64,000 nucleotides of DNA from Dryas octopetala (lineage: Eukaryota; Streptophyta; Magnoliopsida; Rosales; Rosaceae). Position numbers and translations under genes: made by a program. Where the stretch lies: NCBI GenBank assembly GCA_963921425.1, contig OY992833.1:32350698-32414697 (forward strand), given 5' to 3'. The notes under the pieces were generated by a model. It ran no database searches. It was given only the letters and a program-made list of their open reading frames with translations, and was not told the origin of the DNA. This document shows positions 33,281 to 44,469 of the stretch, one piece after another; positions within the stretch are counted from its first letter, which is position 1; each line of letters starts with the position of its first letter.

Positions 33281-36200
33281 TCATCTAACAAGTGGTATGA
33301 GTAGGTACTCAGCATAGAAGAGCTGCAAGAAGAACAAACAAATGAATGAAAAGTTAGCACATTGAAATTTGAAACAAAATGAGATAAATCACATAGAAAG
33401 AAGTAATGCTGAAAATGGTCATGCTCAAGTAGTTTTGGGCAGTGTTTAATGTACAGACCAAACAAACTGACGGTTCTTACGAAAAAAAAGGTGCCAAAAA
33501 GATCTTAATCAATTGTATAAAGCATTGAACATATTTTAAATTGCGTATGCCAAATTGTATAGGATGCATTCTTTTGCTATTGGAAATAACTAAATGTTCA
33601 ACATATTCACAAATTGTGTATGCCAAAATATTAGTGGATAGTCACCTACTACATGAAATTGACAAATTTTGTTGATGACTGAACTTTTGATTTTTGATCT
33701 ATTCTTCCTACTGGATTTGCATTCAATAGATGCGGTGGGCAATTACCTTCCATATGAACATGTAAAAGGTTGTTATTGCAGCTTTGTTGTTGAGATCAAC
33801 TGATCTGGCTCGGTTCCAGAGTATCGAAGCCAAAATTGCATGTCCCAAAACCTAAACCAATTCAAACACAGAATAAATCAATATCTTTACTCTTCGGCAC
33901 AATTTTCAGTTATTAGCATACTAGTAACTGAACAAAAAGCTGTATATAAACAGAAACATAATAGTAAGAAGCAATAATGAAAACCCACTTGAGGTTCCCC
34001 AAAATATCATTAACCTCTCAGATTTTAGAAGTGTCACTTGTTCTCATGTAAAACCAATCACATTAATAACTAATCCACAAGGCTGTACTACCCCTAATAG
34101 GGATGTTAATATGAATATACATTGAAGTGGCCTCATTTAACACTTAAAAGTTTGCATTTTTGAGGGAAGCCAATGAGGTAGAATCAGAGGGTAAAGCGGG
34201 GTCAGTAATATTTCAGAATCCTTTATGTGGAACATCAAAACTTCACAACATAACCTATTATTACATAATAACAAGCAGCATGAGAAGGAAGATATATATC
34301 AAAGAAAAATTCATCAAACTTATATTCGCTGAAATTATATCTTCTTAAAAATTAGCAATGTATGATTTTGAAATTATAGAGAAAGAAGAAACTAGGAGTA
34401 ATGAAAATTGCGAAATACTCGCTACTGAAATCTTTAATTTTTGAAAACTGAAACATTACCGTGATGCATTTGCTCAACAGGAAGGAAGATGATGCTCCAA
34501 CTAAAAGGGCAACACCATAAGCCATTTCAAGTAGTGAAATACAAATCCAAAAGACCTGCCAAAGATAATTAGGCATCAAAACAACATACATAATGTACCA
34601 TCTTAAAAGCTTGTAGTAGATTTTTTATACACACTAAAGGTTACCCGCTTTTGTCCCAGACGTACTGTAAATGACCGGATGCCGAATATTTTATCTCCAT
34701 CAATATCAGGTATGTCCTACATAATTCCACAATATGATTAAAATTGACCATAGTTCTTAATTTCACAGGAACTGCATGTATTGAAACAATACCAAACACA
34801 TATCAACAAAAAAACATACAGCTTTAAAGTAAACCTACAACTGTTCTACTTAAAGTGAAAAGAAAAAGAAAAAGAGCTTTTACCTTAAATAATGCTATAA
34901 CAACTGAGAAGAAGCTCATAAATGCAGTTGCAAAGATTAGTGGCCTCGAAAAGGAAGCTGGCCTTCTGTACACATGGGTCTGGACATTGAAATAGAAATT
35001 AGAACTCAAAAACTGAGAGTGCATCAGACTACATAACAAAGATGGTCCAGTTTTACCAATATCAGCATGTCAGACACTGCTTTTTACCCTGATACCTACG
35101 CCAGAGTTGTACTTTCTTACTTTTATCATGTTTTGTTTGAGCAATCAATTACTAATATCAACTAGTTAATACAAGGATACCCTGTTTATATTTTATCTTT
35201 CCAATCAATTGCCCTCACAATCATGTGCAAATGTGTGCTCATGCTGATATGTGTGTTATGCAGGCACTGCATGGGGAACTGACAACTATTGCTCGGTCAA
35301 ACATGAGACAATATATCTTTCAAGGATTTTATATAGGCCATTCAACTTATAATAGCAAATAGTCTCCAACACGGAAAAAAAAAGTATAAATCAAGTATTT
35401 TGTTTGAGACTGAAATTGGGGAAAGGTATAAATTGATTGATTAGTAAAAAATAACAAACCTGCATGTGCAGGAAAAAAGCAAGTTGAACTATCACCGCCC
35501 GAACAGCTAGGATGCACATTGCTGCAACCACAGCAGACCTCTTCCATCTCAATAGTGGTAACTGAAATTATAAAAGATTCAAAAACCATATATTGAGAAA
35601 ACTGTGTTTAACATATCATTACATTACTCATCAAGTTAATTGCCTATATACCTTCAAACTAAAAGTACGAGGAATTTCAAATAAAACCAGAAACTATTTT
35701 CATATACATATGTTCTGAAATGCAACTCTTAACAATAAAATTAACCAAGACCCATCTCATTGTCCTTTTTTGTTTGGGTTTGCTTGAAACTATGTAGGAC
35801 TATTATGCAGTGGAAAGTGTATTTTATAACAAAATAAATAGGATGATCTGTTTGGTCAACCTGTCACAATTAGAGATATATAAATCCCAATCGAGTATGC
35901 AGATGCAGAAGCATGTGCAAGGAACATGCACAAGGACAAGCATGGGACCCATTGTTCTCTCACCTTTTTTCTTGGGGAGGGCAGCAGTGTGGGCGAAGGG
36001 TGTATAGGGAACCATTTCCACTAAAAGACCACTTGAGTCCACTCACTTAACAACTTACCCTTTTGGTACAATAGCTAGATTTATATGGCAAAATTTAGAT
36101 AATGAAGTTCGGCCTTCTGTATACTATGGACTGATAACACTCTCAACTTAAATCATTCATCTGATTGTTTATCATGAGCAACACAGAAGCTATCCTTATA

Positions 36201-39043
36201 AAACTATTTGAGGCCTATAAGATTGTACATGAGAAATGCCAACTCACATTGATTGAATAAGCGGTTCCAAGTACAAAACTGATGAAAAGGGCCCAAAACA
36301 ATGGCCATGAACCAACAATCCATCCAAGCCAAAAACTCTGTAGAAAAGGATGGCTATAATCAGAATATTTACAGCCAAGAATCCAGCTGCAATGCCCAAA
36401 ATTTTGAAATGATGATGTGTATCTTTATAAATTAAATTATAACAAAAGCACTGAATATCTCAAAATACATACACTTTGAGTAATACAGATACTAAGTAAA
36501 TATTAAACATTCAATCCCAGTTCCCCTTTGTTTATTTACCTCTAAAGTTTACCTTCCCAATTTAACAAAAATTGCAGGGTTTATTACAAAAGTTTCAAGT
36601 GGTCAAGGTTTCATTGGCAGTATTAAAAGTAAATTGTACAAAAAAAGAATCCAATAAAAGATAACAGTTTCTTGGATCAGCAACCTATCTTGTACATGAG
36701 ACATGTTGTAAAGGGTGGAAATGTATTTATAATAATTTTAATTCTAAACAGATGGTAAACATAGAAGTTTATCACGAGACAGGATGTCACAATCATGATA
36801 CCAGAATTACAAAAGATGTCACAATCATGATGCCAGTCCCAACAGAATATTCCCCTGATGCCAATGGAAGATAAGGCTTGTTAACCTGCAACAAACATGA
36901 AATACAACAATTAGACAGTCTACATATATTCCATGTAAGTGACCTTTTTGGTCATGACTTCCAAGATTATAAGCCAGAGAAACCCGAAGTGGTGCTTAAT
37001 GAATTGAGACCAACTTCGCAAATGGTAAAGGGCATAAAGGAAAAATAAAAAAATGCTCTCTCTTTCTTATTTTCCAAATCATTGCAATGCTACCAGTAAA
37101 ATTACGTATCCGACCTTGTCTATATCGATGTCAGACAATTGATTTAAACCAACGATGTAAATATTCATTAAGAGAGCAGCAACTACAGCCTGAAATATAA
37201 AAGACCAAGTGTGTAAGAATAACAATTATGAATGTACCCATGCAATGTTTTAAAGTTATCAAGATAATTGAGGCATCACCTCCAGCACCCCAGTGAAAAA
37301 TAATGGAGAAAAGTCTGACATATTCTCGACTGCAAGGAGAGAAACTGAAATTATGCTCAATGCCTGCTTAGAGAAAAACTTAGGTGAGCTCTCTCTAAAC
37401 TGATAAAAAAAAAAAAGAACAAAAAAAAAAAAAACTAACAATAATTTTAAATGATTATGATGCACAACTAAATCACAAGTATCAATTTTGGGAGTTATAT
37501 TGTCAAAAAACTAACTGGGAGAACAGCAAGAATGATAATGATGATGATGATGATGCTGTCAAAAACTTAACTGTGCCTATAACTGTGTGCGGCCTTGAAA
37601 ACCTGTAGAAAGCATCTATGGCATTTTTTATAGAGTTCCAAATGCTTTTTGGATTATATGCTCCAGATTCGGATTCAAGGGGGTGACCAGCAGTTGCATT
37701 CACCAGGAACTTTTCACTATGCCTCCTGTAGAATGTAGATTTTTCTTTAGTGCCTCTGGTATGAGGCTTCAAAGGCTGTTTCTGAGACCCCCCAACACCA
37801 CAGTATCTTTCCAGGATGTCCCATGCTCTGCACCTTGAAACTCTGACTGCTACACATGAACCTACTAACACAAAGATCAGGGTGAAAAGAAAAGTTATGA
37901 ATCATTTTGAATTTCAAATGAGACTTTAAAATTTACTGTCCTACAATTTCTTAAACTTGGATAAGCTAATAATAGAAAGTTAGATTGCAAAATACATTGC
38001 TAAGTGAAATGCACCATATCAGATAAAGCATGGTACTGTGATTAAAAGAATTATTGAGGCACAAATTTCTTTCATATAAGAAAATTCTTATGAGTAGGCC
38101 TGCTATAAAATCATAGTATAAAACGTTTCTGTCAGAAGCATGTCCATAAGATGAGCATATCTAGTAGGATTTTGTACTGTATGGCCTAGCCCTGAGTTAA
38201 TGTTGAAAAAGATACTCATTCCACATCCAAAAATTAGAATCCTAGAATTACGACTTATGGTGCTATCTTGGATGAGATGTCTTTAAGTAGTAATAAAAGT
38301 ATTTAAGCTACAACTCATTTACTATCACACTAAGCTTATATTTAGTATGGAGCTAGGCTAACATATTCATGCATATGCATGTATGCATGTATGCAATTAC
38401 AATAGGAATTTTTACTGCTCAAAATCCAATAGGCAGCATTTGATGTTGTAATGGGTCAGACATACCTGAAAAACAGATCTTGTTGAGATTGTCCCTTCTC
38501 CAACCGTTCCCACCTATGATTTTTTACAATGCATCAGAAAACACACCAAGCAGTTCAATTAGCAGAAACTCAATGGTGAGGAACCAAATACCAAAATGCC
38601 CAAATTCTAGAAATGGCAGGGACAAAAGTAGTCAACTCAACCAAGTCACATTCCGAAATACCAAAAAGAATAAGATAACGAAGAAAAGGAAAAATGTATA
38701 TTACATGAAAAAGAGAGAGACCCAGATGAGGAAATGTAAATTAGTTCAGTCAGCTGACTCTGAACACTAAGAAGGAACCTTCGAATAAATAAAGATTTTC
38801 CAACATAGCATATAGCTGCATCAGCACAAAGTAATAAACCAAGCAAGCCAACTAAATGCATAGTTCAGTTCCAGCATTTGAAGCATCTAAAACAATCAGA
38901 CCACTAATATTCAGTGGAAAAAAAAATAAGTAATCGGAGCCCTTCACTCAAGAACCAGAAATATTGTATATTTTCATGAAAGTGAACTGAAATCACATAC
39001 CTAAAGAAGCTTTCGGAAAGGACCCAATAAGCGCAGAATCCAT
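33281..39043 (-). CDS. HPT1: Homogentisate phytyltransferase, plastid (408 aa, 13 coding exons)
   Basis: Joins homogentisate and phytyl diphosphate to make 2-methyl-6-phytyl-benzoquinol, the committed step of tocopherol (vitamin E) synthesis, in the plastid envelope. Exons: 39001-39043, 38466-38513, 37572-37861, 37280-37363, 37115-37189, 36802-36885, 36248-36337, 35460-35561, 34884-34979, 34645-34716, 34460-34555, 33747-33851, 33281-33322; all phases close (1,227 nt). The start is [16 protein letters not shown]. Residues 1 to about 85 are a Ser/Arg-rich transit peptide running to VNATAGHP, where the family's mature region begins. The prenyltransferase motifs are [10 protein letters not shown] (171-180) and DIPDIDGDK (305-313), both Asp-rich Mg-diphosphate sites between hydrophobic segments. 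The end is [12 protein letters not shown]. Arabidopsis VTE2-1 is 393 aa. The HTVIGT and [14 protein letters not shown] blocks point to VTE2-1 rather than the solanesyl transferase paralogue. The gene lies next to a PPR gene related to the Arabidopsis neighbour. Confidence 0.94.
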
Positions 39044-39405
39044 TGCTTCAGCTAAGAAAATGGTGCTCCAGGCTTCAGTTCAGCTATCAACTGAGACCAC
39101 TATGAAAGAAGCACAGCAAAATCCACTGTCGCTAAGCGAACCTGAAAGGAACTTTGAAGCCTCTGATCAAATAATTAGGGAGATTAGACCATAAAAGGTT
39201 GTGGGTCTTTACCAAAAATGAAAAGGTCGTAGGTCCACCGTTCACACGAGTTCAGTGCGTTTTTTTCGACTATTTGACAAAAGGTCAGGAAACTACAACC
39301 TCAGATACCTTGCAGTTTAGAAGTCTGTGAACCATTGACAACCATGTCTGTCTGTTTCTGGCATTCTGTTGGGTCGAAATGTACACTCTGAGTCTCTAAA
39401 AGCTC

Positions 39406-40944
39406 GAGCAAATTACAATTTAGTACCTCAATTTTATATGTTATTTCAATTTAGTACCCCAACTTTGAAATCTTACAAAAAAGTACCTCAACTTTCATTT
39501 TGTATCAATTTAGTACCCCAACTTTGAAACCTTGCAAAAAAGTACCTCAACTTTCATTTTGTGTCAAAATAGTATCTCCGTTAGTTTTTCTGTCAAAATA
39601 GCAGGGGTATTTTCGTCTTTTCCTTAAATTTGAAAAATAATAATTTTTTTTGAATAAAAAAATTTTAAAAAAAAAATTATTTTTAAAATAATTAAAATTA
39701 AAAAAAAAATTTAATTTTGTTTGCCTTCCCCCCCCGCCCCCACCCCCATCCCCACCCCCACCCCCACCCCTCCCCTCCCCTCCCCTCCCCAGCCCGCCCC
39801 CCCTCCCTGCCCTCCCCTCCTCCCCAGCCCATCCCCAGCCCACCCCCACCCACTCCCCCTCTCTCTGCCCGACCCACCCCTCCCCCCACCCCACTCTCGT
39901 CGCACCCCCTCCCCCAACCCCAACCCCCGTCGCACACCCCTGCCCCTCCGCCCAGCCCCGTCGCACCTCCCAGCCCCAACCCCCGTCGCACATCCCAGCC
40001 CTCCCTTCCTCCCCAGCCCATCCCCAGCCCACCCCCACCCACTCCCCCTCTCTCTGCCCGACCCACCCCTCCCCCCACCCCACTCCCGTCGCACCCCCTC
40101 CCCCAACCCCAACCCCCGTCGCACACCCCTGCCCCTCCGCCCAGCCCCGTCGCACCTCCCAGCCCCAACCCCCGTCGCACATCCCAGCCCTCCCTTCCTC
40201 CCCAGCCCATCCCCAGCCCACCCCCACCCACTCCCCCTCTCTCTGCCCGACCCACCCCTCCCCCCACCCCACTCCCGTCGCACCCCCTCCCCCAACCCCA
40301 ACCCCCGTCGCACACCCCTGCCCCTCCGCCCAGCCCGTCGCACCTCCCAGCCCCAACCCCCGTCGCACATCCCAGCCCTCCCTTCCTCCCCAGCCCATCC
40401 CCAGCCCACCCCCACCCACTCCCCCTCTCTCTGCCCGACCCACCCCTCCCCCCACCCCACTCCCGTCGCACCCCCTCCCCCAGCCCCAACCGCCGTCGCA
40501 CACCCCTGCCCCTCCGCCCAGCCCCGTCGCACCTCCCAGCCCCAACCCCTCCCTTCCCCTCCCCGCCCTGCACCCCTTACCCAAAAAAAATTTTATTTTA
40601 TTTTTTTAAAATTTTTAAAATTTGTTTATTAAAAAAAAAAATTTATTATTTTAAAATAATTATTTTTAAAATTTTATTTTTTTAAAATTTTTTTATTCAA
40701 AAAAATTTATTATTTTTTAAATTTAAGGAAAAGACGAAAATACCCCTGCTATTTTGACAGAAAAATTAACGGAGGTACTATTTTGACACAAAATGAAAGT
40801 TGAGGTACTTTTTTGCAAGGTTTCAAAGTTGAGGTACTAAATTGATACAAAATGAAAGTTGAGGTACTTTTTTGTAAGGTTTCAAAGTTGGGGTACTAAA
40901 TTGAAACAACATATAAAGTTGAGGTACTAAATTATAATTTGCTC
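39406..40944. mobile_element. Inverted-repeat (Mutator-like foldback) element carrying a C-rich satellite
   Basis: The ends gagcaaattacaatttagta and its inverse form arms of about 320 bp (39406-39720 and 40600-40944) that match closely. Inside each arm a block of about 60 bp (caatttagtaccccaacttt...) is repeated twice. The flanks taaaagctc (39397-39405) and aaaaatctc (40945-40953) agree at 7 of 9 bases, suggesting a decayed 9-bp Mutator-type duplication. The centre is A/T homopolymer-rich, then a 189-bp tandem array (separate entry). No transposase. It lies only about 360 bp upstream of the HPT1 start codon. A second, partial copy follows the assembly gap. Confidence 0.7.
39730..40580. repeat. 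189-bp tandem array, nearly G-free on the plus strand
   Basis: About four units of 188-189 bp: the marker agcccatccccagccc recurs at 39826, 40015, 40204 and 40392. The plus strand is overwhelmingly C with T and A, and G occurs mainly as the single bases in cgtcgcac and cagcc. Because 189 is divisible by 3, every frame that lacks a stop in one unit stays open through the array. This creates long Pro-rich (plus) and Gly-rich (minus) open frames that are not genes. The minus strand has many runs of 4-5 G and could form G-quadruplexes. Confidence 0.9.
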
Positions 40945-41387
40945 AAAAATCTCTAGCAAAAAAACAAAAACTAATAAAAGATATTGCAAGTTCCTGATTA
41001 CACATTTACACACCTACTTCATTGTTTTTTTCTTTAAAGAAAAAAAATATATATATAATTTATCCCACAAATTACTGTAGGTTCATATTTTATGTGCAAA
41101 CTAATTTTTTACAATTAACCCCCTACATTATCTTTCGTAAGATAAAATTTTCCACCCATCAGAAAAAAATTGTTTTGTCCATCAACTTTGTACACATGGC
41201 GTCACGATAGCACTACATAGCACTTCCCACATGCCGTCCATAGTTTAGCGGCAGTCGCCTTGGACTAATTGCTCACGGAGTCACGGGTATACCGTATACG
41301 GCCCCATTTGGGTTTCTTTCGATAATATATATGTACTATGTTCATTAACCTTTTGAACTCATTGAACGATGAATATTAATTAGATCA

Positions 41388-41587
41388 NNNNNNNNNNNNN
41401 NNNNNNNNNNNNNNNNNNNNNNNNNNNNNNNNNNNNNNNNNNNNNNNNNNNNNNNNNNNNNNNNNNNNNNNNNNNNNNNNNNNNNNNNNNNNNNNNNNNN
41501 NNNNNNNNNNNNNNNNNNNNNNNNNNNNNNNNNNNNNNNNNNNNNNNNNNNNNNNNNNNNNNNNNNNNNNNNNNNNNNNNNNNNNNN
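41388..41587. other. Assembly gap (200 N)
   Basis: Exactly 200 unresolved bases, probably a placeholder. The left contig ends ...attagatca and the right contig starts inside the C-rich 189-bp array; their ends overlap in content. Confidence 0.98.
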
Positions 41588-42654
41588 GCCCCTTCGCCCA
41601 GCCCCGTCGCACCCCCCAGCCCCAACCCCCGTCGCACATCCCAGCCCTCCCCTCCTCCCCAGCCCATCCCCAGCCCACCCCCACCCACTCCCCCTCTCTC
41701 TGCCGACCCACCCCTCCCCCCACCCCACTCCCGTCGCACCCCCTCCCCCAGCCCCAACCGCCGTCGCACACCCCTGCCCCTCCGCCCAGCCCCGTCGCAC
41801 CTCCCAGCCCCAACCCCCGTCGCACATCCCAGCCCCAGCCCCTCCCTTCCCCTCCCCGCCCTGCACCCCTTATCCAAAAAAAATTTTATTTTATTTTTTA
41901 AAAATTTTTAAAATTTGTTTATTAAAAAAAAATTTTTTTTATTTTAAAATTTTTTTTATTCAAAAAAAATTATTATTTTTTAAATTTAAGGAAAAAATGA
42001 AAATACCCCTGCTATTTTGACAGAAAAATTAACGGAGGTACTATTTTGACACAAAATGAAAGTTGAGGTACTTTTTTGCAAGATTTCAAAGTTGGGGTAC
42101 TAAATTGATACAAAATGAAAGTTGAGGTACTTTTTTGTAAGGTTTCAAAGTTGGGGTACTAAATTGAAACAACATATAAAGTTGAGATACTAAATTGTAA
42201 TTTGCTCAAAAATCTCTAGCAAAAAAACAAAAACTAATAAAAGATATTGCAAGTTCCTGATTACACATTTACACACCTACTTCATTGTTTTTTTCTTTAA
42301 AGAAAAAAAATATATATATATATAATTTATCCCACAAATTACTGTAGGTTCATATTTTATGTGCAAACTAATTTTTTACAATTAACCCCCTACATTATCT
42401 TTCGTAAGATAAAATTTTCCACCCATCAGAAAAAAATTGTTTTGTCCATCAACTTTGTACACATGGCGTCACGATAGCACTACATAGCACTTCCCACATG
42501 CCGTCCATAGTTTAGCGGCAGTCGCCTTGGACTAATTGCTCACGGAGTCACGGGTATACCGTATACGGCCCCATTTGGGTTTCTTTCGATAATATATATG
42601 TACTATGTTCATTAACCTTTTGAACTCATTGAACGATGAATATTAATTAGATCA
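41588..42654. repeat. Near-identical second copy of about 40,320-41,387 (likely contig overlap)
   Basis: From the C-rich array through the right arm and on through the unique sequence up to attagatca (42654), this repeats the sequence left of the gap in the same order. The offset is 1263-1267 bp. Differences are small: a TA-repeat length change (4 bp), isolated substitutions (aagacgaaa versus aaaatgaaa, ttgaggtac versus ttggggtac) and some array differences. The left copy stops exactly at the gap while the right copy continues into attcatgcaatg. This fits unmerged allelic contig ends better than a real tandem duplication. Confidence 0.85.
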
Positions 42655-43354
42655 ATTCATGCAATGCATTTCCTTGCACTCATTGAACGATGAAACTCAA
42701 ATTATGAATGAATTACACCATACAGTTATTAAACTAGACAATATGTACTTTTTGGATTTCATATTGACTTTCATAAATCATTATATATGCATATCATATT
42801 CATACTCTCACATGTTGAAAGTATATGCAAGGCTCGTGCTACATATCACAAAGTATTAATTATGATCAAAGAGGTTTAACACTCAAACCATGTCATAGAT
42901 TGCATATCAATATCCTTTAAAAAAAAAAAAAATGGCTGCAAAATGGCAGCAAATAAGTTCACCCATATCGTTAATTACCTGCCAAAATGGCCTTAATAAA
43001 TATCATAAAGTAACAAAGTTCATCCAGTTCAATCATTCACTTATTTTTCCAAGTATAAACAAAACTTATGACATTCACTCACTACATCGACGTTGTCGGT
43101 TCCATATGTAGAGACTTGCCTAGGTACGTTGTCACCTTTTTTTCTTAACTCAGTTAATCACCCCTTCATGTGTACGAATTTTTGTTTAACACAATTGAGG
43201 TTTTTATACTACGTACGTACTTAGGTTCAATTTTAGGATGGAGGATTTGCCAAAAAAAAAAAAGTTTCAGGAAGTTGAGTAAAGGAAGATGGTGGTTAGG
43301 CCGGAGTTAATTAGGCATGAAAGACGAAATTATATAGATATATCAGGCTTCTTC
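42655..43354. other. Non-coding spacer
   Basis: No gene supported. It holds a repeated cactcattgaacgatgaa phrase (end of the duplicated block and again at about 42678), A tracts (42919-42931, 43251-43263) and otherwise ordinary AT-rich sequence. Confidence 0.5.
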
Positions 43355-43729
43355 TATTGAGGTATACCTCAACTTATTTATGTTGAGGTATACCCTATTA
43401 AGACCCACACAAGTCATTTTGCGTCCGAAATGTTCATTTTTTACATCTCCATTGATAGATCATCCTTGCAAACAATTAGCCAAATTGGAAATCATTTTTC
43501 TATCTAACTTTGATCAAATAAATGAACGAACCAAATATTTTTGATGAAACCGTCCATTTGTTTTATCAAAGTTAGATAGGCAAATAATTTTTGATTTGAC
43601 TAATTTTTTGTAAAGATGATCTATTAATAAAGATGATACTTGCAAACGGTTTGGATCGACACAAAACAATTTGTATGGACCCTAATAAGGTCATACCTTA
43701 ACATAAATAAGTTGAGATATACCTCAATA
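43355..43729. mobile_element. Palindromic MITE, about 375 bp
   Basis: The left arm tattgaggtatacctcaact continues through atttatgttgaggtatacc. It is mirrored at the right end as ggtcataccttaacataaat then aagttgagatatacctcaata. The interior (ccaaattggaaatcattttt, tatctaactttgatcaaata) is itself palindromic and resembles the interior of the MITE at 13,835-14,235. A clear target duplication is not visible. Confidence 0.65.
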
Positions 43730-44469
43730 AAAAAAACCTATATATTTTTTTTTTATTTAAAAAAAGGGGGATTGAACTTGGATGTCTACAGTCATTTCAA
43801 CCGGGCTACTCATAAACTGCAACTATTTGACATATATTAAAAAGATAACATAATGATGCAAACTTGCAAAGTAAAGTATATATGTTCTTACTGAAATGGG
43901 GTTGGCTGAGGATAAATGCTCTCCCTTACACACCCGGGTTTCAACTCTCCCTCTCTCATGTAATAGGAAAAAAAAAAAAATATATATATATATATATATA
44001 TGTGTGTTCTTAACTGGGACTGTGGGACATGAGACAAAGTTCATATACTATTGTCAAAAAAAAAAAAAAAAAAAAACCCTTTTATTTTTATTTTTTATTA
44101 CGGGTTAAAATATTTCAGCATTCACTCTTGCGAGAGTTCAACAGAAACAGACTGAAAAAAGCTCGGTTCTTTAAAACCCAATCTCCTGCCCAATACCATC
44201 TTCAATAGAGACCAGTCATCTCCCTCAATCCCACTCTCTCTCTCTCTTTTAGAAGATCAATCTTTCAATCCAATACCATCTTCAATAAAGACCAATCGTC
44301 TCTGTCTATCAGTCTATGTCTCTCTCTCATCTTAGTCACAGTCCCAAAACCCACAGAGAAATGCTTTCCCCATCTTCTATCCAAATCCAATCTTCTTTGC
44401 TTCTTTTCTCACCCCTCTAGCTTCAGCACATCCATTCCAACAAAGTCCACAACCCCAATTCTCTCTACA
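43730..44469 (+). promoter_or_regulatory. Upstream region and probable 5' UTR of the PPR gene
   Basis: It contains A tracts, a (TA)n run (43,981-44,000) and then a C/T-rich leader (44,160-44,469). Within the leader a short block beginning caataccatcttcaata is duplicated (about 44,191 and 44,270, spacing about 79 bp), and a (CT)n run lies between the copies. No TATA box is clear. Confidence 0.4.

Noticed and set aside
36778-36801. Alternative donor for HPT1 exon 6 at gtaattctgg, nine bases earlier
   Set aside because: Using the later GTATCA donor (exon end 36,802) keeps the family's spacing in SF-VIL-SFWLGW; the earlier site would remove three residues. It may still be a minor isoform.
39730-40580. 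CRISPR-like or functional satellite interpretation of the regular repeats
   Set aside because: The units are contiguous without unique spacers and the context is a plant transposon; CRISPR does not apply.
39547-40685. Long Pro-rich (plus) and Gly-rich (minus) open frames of up to 345 codons, also 41,345-41,877
   Set aside because: They arise from a 189-bp tandem array whose length is divisible by 3. Frames are open on both strands at once, the composition is extreme, and some run across unresolved bases. No start context, homology or conservation.
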